Shown: positions 60,001 through 64,000 of the stretch, piece after piece
Position numbering within the stretch: the stretch's first letter is position 1
Layout: each line of letters opens with the position of its first letter
Source: Rhynchonema sp. JSB1_4
Lineage: Eukaryota; Nematoda; Chromadorea; Monhysterida; Xyalidae
NCBI GenBank assembly: GCA_030248065.1
Contig: JASAMV010002174.1
Location: 1 to 64,000, forward strand
DNA length: 64,000 nt
Direction: 5' to 3'
Translations under genes and position numbers: made by a program
Notes under the pieces: generated by a model
What the model was told of the DNA's origin: nothing
Databases searched by the model: none
What the model saw: only the letters and a program-made list of their open reading frames with translations

Positions 60001-60613
60001 GGGCTTGTTTCTTGCATGCAACGCTGCAGTAGACAGTCTGAAATCAAGCATTTAAATCAACTGTGAAATGTGGAAGAAGTGATTTGTTTGATTTCCGCAG
60101 AGACTTTGGCAAAAACAAAAAAATGTTCCTGAACAAGTGTTGGTCGCACAATGATCATATAAGAATTCATCAAATCAATCCTGATTCTCACGTTCAGTCA
60201 CTCATAACCACTGTGCTACTTGTGATTCTCACAAAACATTTGCATCTGAAAATAATCTACCAGAGCACCCACGTTGCTGCGGGTCTGAAACATTTCACTG
60301 ACTGCATTCTTTGTGTGTGCAACGTAAAGTCTTGCCCGTCACTTTCCTGCTTTACGCTTCAGGAAAAAACTTTGACCAGTTCTTGTAAAGTCATTGTGTC
60401 GTTATATATGCCACATCCACCAACCTTATCACAGCCATCACAGTTCACACGATTGCCCTGTATTGTGTCAATGCAATTGTCACACACGAACGACATGCAA
60501 ACCGGCTCGACGGTAAGAGAATACGGAGATTCGCTAATCAGTACACAGCCAGGTGGTAGGGCACGGTTGGCCCGAAGATGACGACCTGGTACAACAAAGG
60601 CAATGCAATCCAT
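57098..60613 (-). CDS. SET and MYND domain protein (SMYD-like)
   Basis: Ten minus-strand exons (60613-60425, 60037-59752, 59684-59646, 59460-59231, 58987-58840, 58673-58569, 58229-58092, 58033-57942, 57865-57787, 57411-57098) join in phase to 539 residues. The N-terminal SET part has GRHLRANRALPPG. A MYND zinc finger follows, interrupted by intron 1: CDNC..CDGC, then YCSVAC..H..C. The second SET half has LMNHSCRPNA (about 268-277) and GEEICQSYGPRFG (about 298-310). A Cys-rich post-SET region (FFDCMCNAC, then CFECSCG..CPSC) and a helical C-terminus complete the family plan. SMYD proteins are lysine methyltransferases of histones and other proteins, in nucleus or cytoplasm. Key S-adenosylmethionine-site residues (NH, Tyr in SYG) are present. 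Intron 1 carries a MITE close to its donor. Confidence 0.9.
60140..60402. mobile_element. MITE family A, copy 3
   Basis: TTGGTCGCACAATGA at the left. The right end is eroded (TCATTGTGTCG). The interior is collinear with the copies at 26537 and 35044. It lies in intron 1 of the SMYD gene, with its right end only about 20 bp from the splice donor at 60424. Confidence 0.8.
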
Positions 60614-62560
60614 GCGCGATACAAAGTCGAGTACCTTTTATGCACCACCAAAATCAGCAATAGTTGCTCCCTCTCACCCCTTTCATCGTTGTACACGACG
60701 TCAACTGCACACGACAACGCGGCACATCGTGAATTTGGGCCCAAGTAAAGTGTTTCCTCCATCTTGGCGGGTTGTCTGTTGACTTTTGTGCGAGTGAAGG
60801 TTTGAAGGTTGAAACCGATTAGAATCGGAATTTTGACTTTGTTCTGGGCTATTGAAAGCGCATATTATTTTGCACTGTCTGAGTCACAGATGAGACTTTA
60901 TAAACCAGTCTCAAGTGTTTAGCCTACGCTTGACAGAAAAAAGCGTTCGTCTGAAAGTTTTTTTGGTGAAATTGAGCCTTTCACCTTTCAAAATTTGAAA
61001 CCCGCGGCTAAGTGGTTCTGAGTGAAAACGGCTAAGTTATGTATCTTTACCCAGCGTTGGTGGGCGTGAGCAAAAACTAAAAAGCGCCATTCAAGCTTGA
61101 AAATACAAATTGACTTCAAAATTGAGGTTCAGAAACCTGATACAAGACGTTTTTCGTCACAAAAAGTTGACAGTTTTGTTGCATTTTCAAAAGAGCGGAT
61201 CACAAACATGTACAGTATGGCGACGAACATTTAGCAATAAGTTGTCCAGACCTTCTTTTGCAGATTTCAATCAGTCTATTGAAAATGGAAAAGCCTTGAG
61301 ATGGTTGACACCAGAAAGGCACCAGGTGAACTTTGCTGAAAACGGACTACTGATCCTTTAAGAGACTTGGAAATAGCCTTGTCTGTGTACCCAACAAGCT
61401 TAGTAAAGCAACAGAACACTTGAGTTTAGACGGAGAGCCGCCACGCGAACTCTTCTGGGCGTCGCTAATGCAATGAAAATAACAGGCTATTGTGTCAGTC
61501 GTGTCCTTATCAACCACTTTAAGAAAACAACCTGTTTTTTTCGACACAGGTCGCATTTTTTTGGAAATTTACGTTAGCAAAGTTTTAGCTGTTGTCAGTC
61601 TCCGTAACACGAAAAAAGTTGGTGAAACAAGTGCTTAGCGAGTTTGTCCCATAATATGTTTGTTCCAACAGGGGAGTGCACGGATCTTTGTCTTCAAACT
61701 GTGACACCTGTTTTTGTGGCCACGCTGTATTTTCGGGCAATCAAGGCGCAAAAATGGCTTTTCTTTTCTCTTTCGTATTGTGTAATTGTTGAACGAGTGG
61801 TTTGGACTAGACTGACGTTTATATGGGTGTCTCGCTTTTTTTTAGGTTCCGTAATTTGAGAAGCGCGAGAGAAAAAATCTGATGCTCCAAGTTTTCCGTC
61901 AGCAGAATACAGCGTTCAGTCTTTTTGATGACCGTTTCATAGTGGGGCTCTCCGTGATGGTTTGAAACGATAGTATAAGTAAACGATAGTATGCCACTAA
62001 TTTCCTGTGACAATCACGAGAATTTACGGTGAACAGTCTCGCAAACGCTGACGGATCAGAATCTCGCAATCGCAAAAATTGACGGGTTCCCGATTACTTT
62101 GCCGAGGGCGGCATGTTGTATCGAGGCAACCAATGGTGTGGATCCTGAGGAGTTGTCAACACACGGAAATGCAGACGCACGCATGTCAATGACTAAGGTT
62201 ACGCATGCAATCTCTGTGTGCTTTCACAATCAGGGAAATGAATGGTCACCGAAATGCAGCACACAAGACTGTTGTGATAACCAAACGCGACAGGTTATAA
62301 CGCCGTGCATAATGCCGGAACAGCCGCGCCCGCCCTGATGTTTTTGGTGACAAAAAGCGCAGACTGCAACCGTTGTGCGGAACATTTTACGTGCGCGTAT
62401 GTATGGTTGTCAATTGTTCCCGCCGTGTGCACATGTTTGTTAGGGGCACAACTTTCAACAAAATGTGCATACAATGTAGCAGAATTTAGAGGTTTGGTAC
62501 CCATTATCTTGGACATTGACTTTCAGGTTTGCAATCCAGGGAGCCAGCCAGGAGGAACCT
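60614..62560. other. Gene-poor region upstream of the SMYD gene
   Basis: About 1.9 kb. A frame at 60538-60762 on the minus strand could extend the SMYD protein upstream, but the start at 60613 already gives a complete SET N-terminus. Other frames (61110-61361 and 62099-62562) show no domain. Nothing else is seen. Confidence 0.35.
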
Positions 62561-62564
62561 GATA

Positions 62565-62890
62565 CTATCGACGCAGGCGAAAAAAACGTGACAGCTTCGA
62601 CTTCAACGGGTCGGCCCACCCTGGATTTTTTTTTAAATTTTGGTCTTCGTTATATGGGTCCGTAACCAATTTGCGCTGTTTTAAAATCCACAATGTTTCT
62701 AGAAGAAATGTGGCGGGAGGGCAACGAACGCATTCCACTTTGAACTTAAAAGTTTTCTGAATGTACAGGGCTCCCTGGCACTTGGTAATCACGAACATAG
62801 GCTTCAATTTTTTTATCAAAGCAGCGACCGTGGCCAGGCTCGACAAAATTGCTGTGATTGGGTTTTACAACTTTTGAACCGGCATCAGAG
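62565..62890 (-). CDS. Possible unidentified exon
   Basis: A minus-strand stretch following a TTTCCAG-like acceptor near 62885 has two overlapping open frames. One is Lys/Phe-rich and reads IKKLKPMFVITKC, then FKFKVECVRC, ending in a basic tail. No family is recognised and no neighbouring exon was found. Low confidence. Confidence 0.2.
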
Positions 62891-63511
62891 CTGGAAACGA
62901 ACGATAACAGAATAAAAATGTTGATATGAAGATAACAAATAAAACACATGCATGATAAAGTCATAGCATAATTGATAAGCGATTCGCATTTGTGTGCAGT
63001 AATATTTTCATAACCAAAGCCCAAATATTTTAGCTGAATCACGGTCGTGAACTAACCACATCATTTTTTAAAGTTAAACCGGTTAAATTACCGAGTTTGA
63101 CCTATACAGCCATTCAGACTGTGAGAACGATACGAGATCAAATCGCCTCCAACTCGCGTCTTACGAACAACAAAATGAGGTCTCACTTGTGGCCTCAAAC
63201 AGGAGTCTTGTGCCACGATTAAGCGTTATTACTTATAAGTACATAAGCTCTTCCTGTCAGTGCTGTGTCAAAAGCAATCATGTAGAATTGATGCCCGTTT
63301 TAAAATTGTTAATGAAACTTGGTGATAACTGCATTGTTTACCTGCGGCAATGAGAGCCGGCCACATCCAGATGTGACGGCGGAATCTTAATGATGGATCG
63401 AACTATTAACTGTATGGCTCACGTAATGAACTGCCCACAAATCTCCCAGCTTCAAGTGAGCAATTTCAGCTGGAAGCACGCGGTACATACATTTTCCGGT
63501 TACAGCCCTGG

Positions 63512-63620
63512 GGCTCTATTCGGTAGTAGGTGGGAAATCGGATTTAGATTATTTTTGTTCCCAAATACGTAGAGCCCCATGGGGCTTTATTCAAACCGTC
63601 TTCCAAATAGAGCCCCATGT
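63512..63620. repeat. GGGGCTCTATTCGG-type repeat fragment
   Basis: TGGGGCTCTATTCGG at about 63510 faces AGAGCCCCATGGGGCTTTATT and AATAGAGCCCCATG at 63571-63617. These are the same motifs as inside the TIR element at 5987-6422. It is probably a decayed relative. Confidence 0.45.
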
Positions 63621-63784
63621 AAAAGTTTTGTACTTTTTGAGTGTGGTTCATATGTCATATAGACACTTGGTATAGACGAAATTCAGGTTCTACACGAGAG
63701 AAAGGCAAACACTTTGACCAAAAAGTGTAAGTAATACACATAGCTGGTTTTGTTCCTTTTCTGTCGGTAAATTTAGGATCATAA

Positions 63785-64000
63785 ACTAGGCACCCGAGTT
63801 CAAGTTCAAGTTCAAGTTTTTTATTGCATCAGAAGCAACATGGTAACGTCAACAACACGCATAAGCTGGACAGTAACGACGAAACCATAAATAATCACAA
63901 GTGTTTAGTGGGCCAGTGGAAGTTACAGATCGAGAGGTGTAGATGATGATAAGGAGCAAAAAACACAGAAAACACAGAAACACAGCATGATCGGTCAATT
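63785..64000 (-). mobile_element. Possible 3' tail of a CR1-like non-LTR element
   Basis: On the minus strand, AATAAAAAACTTGAACTTG is followed by further CTTGAA units at 63800-63830. A short tandem tail after an AATAAA-like signal, in place of poly-A, is usual for CR1/L2-type elements. The body would lie right of the window, so this is not certain. Confidence 0.35.

Overview
The window is nuclear DNA from an animal, most likely a nematode. The genes are split by many short GT-AG introns whose acceptors mostly read TTTCAG or TTCAG. The recognisable products are metazoan: a serotonin transporter, MAM and immunoglobulin-domain surface or secreted proteins, ShKT-type cysteine-rich secreted proteins, a trypsin-like protease and a SET/MYND protein. 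Short TTAGGC-like stretches near 8.08 and 58.48 kb fit a nematode but are too short to prove it. The species is not identified.

Layout. 1-5.8 kb is a large inverted pair of decayed CR1-type non-LTR retrotransposon copies around a GGGCC-rich centre. 5.9-10.1 kb is repeat-dominated: a TIR element built on a GGGGCTCTATT motif, a 474-bp GT tract and tandem and foldback repeats. 10.2-18.5 kb carries a secreted two-MAM-domain gene whose introns hold a hAT-type MITE, a non-autonomous Helitron and a Helitron-linked foldback. 19.3-28.5 kb carries a two-Ig-domain membrane protein gene. Its 7.9-kb first intron contains, on the other strand, three tandem membrane-protein-like units and an unbroken 778-codon frame of unknown function. 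30.0-33.9 kb is a complete 15-exon serotonin transporter.

34.4-46.7 kb is a cluster of lineage-restricted genes for secreted proteins: two acidic small proteins and two coiled-coil-rich proteins on the minus strand, interleaved with two haspin-like kinases on the plus strand. All six begin with a hydrophobic leader. This cluster is the best candidate here for an undescribed system. 47.1-49.3 kb holds a complete plant-type (class II) PRPP synthetase on the minus strand. 50.1-52.9 kb holds two small cysteine-rich secreted genes, 53.0-55.95 kb a trypsin-like protease with an altered GDSGG motif, and 57.1-60.6 kb a complete SMYD-type gene on the minus strand. 60.8-64 kb is almost empty.

Gene models were assembled by hand from splice signals and reading phase. 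Models with complete phase agreement are the transporter, the Ig gene, the second kinase, the PRPP synthetase, the SMYD gene, the two small cysteine-rich genes, the two acidic secreted genes and the first coiled-coil gene. The others have stated gaps. At least ten TIR or foldback elements lie in introns or between genes, and the core TGAAACAT recurs unusually often across the whole window.
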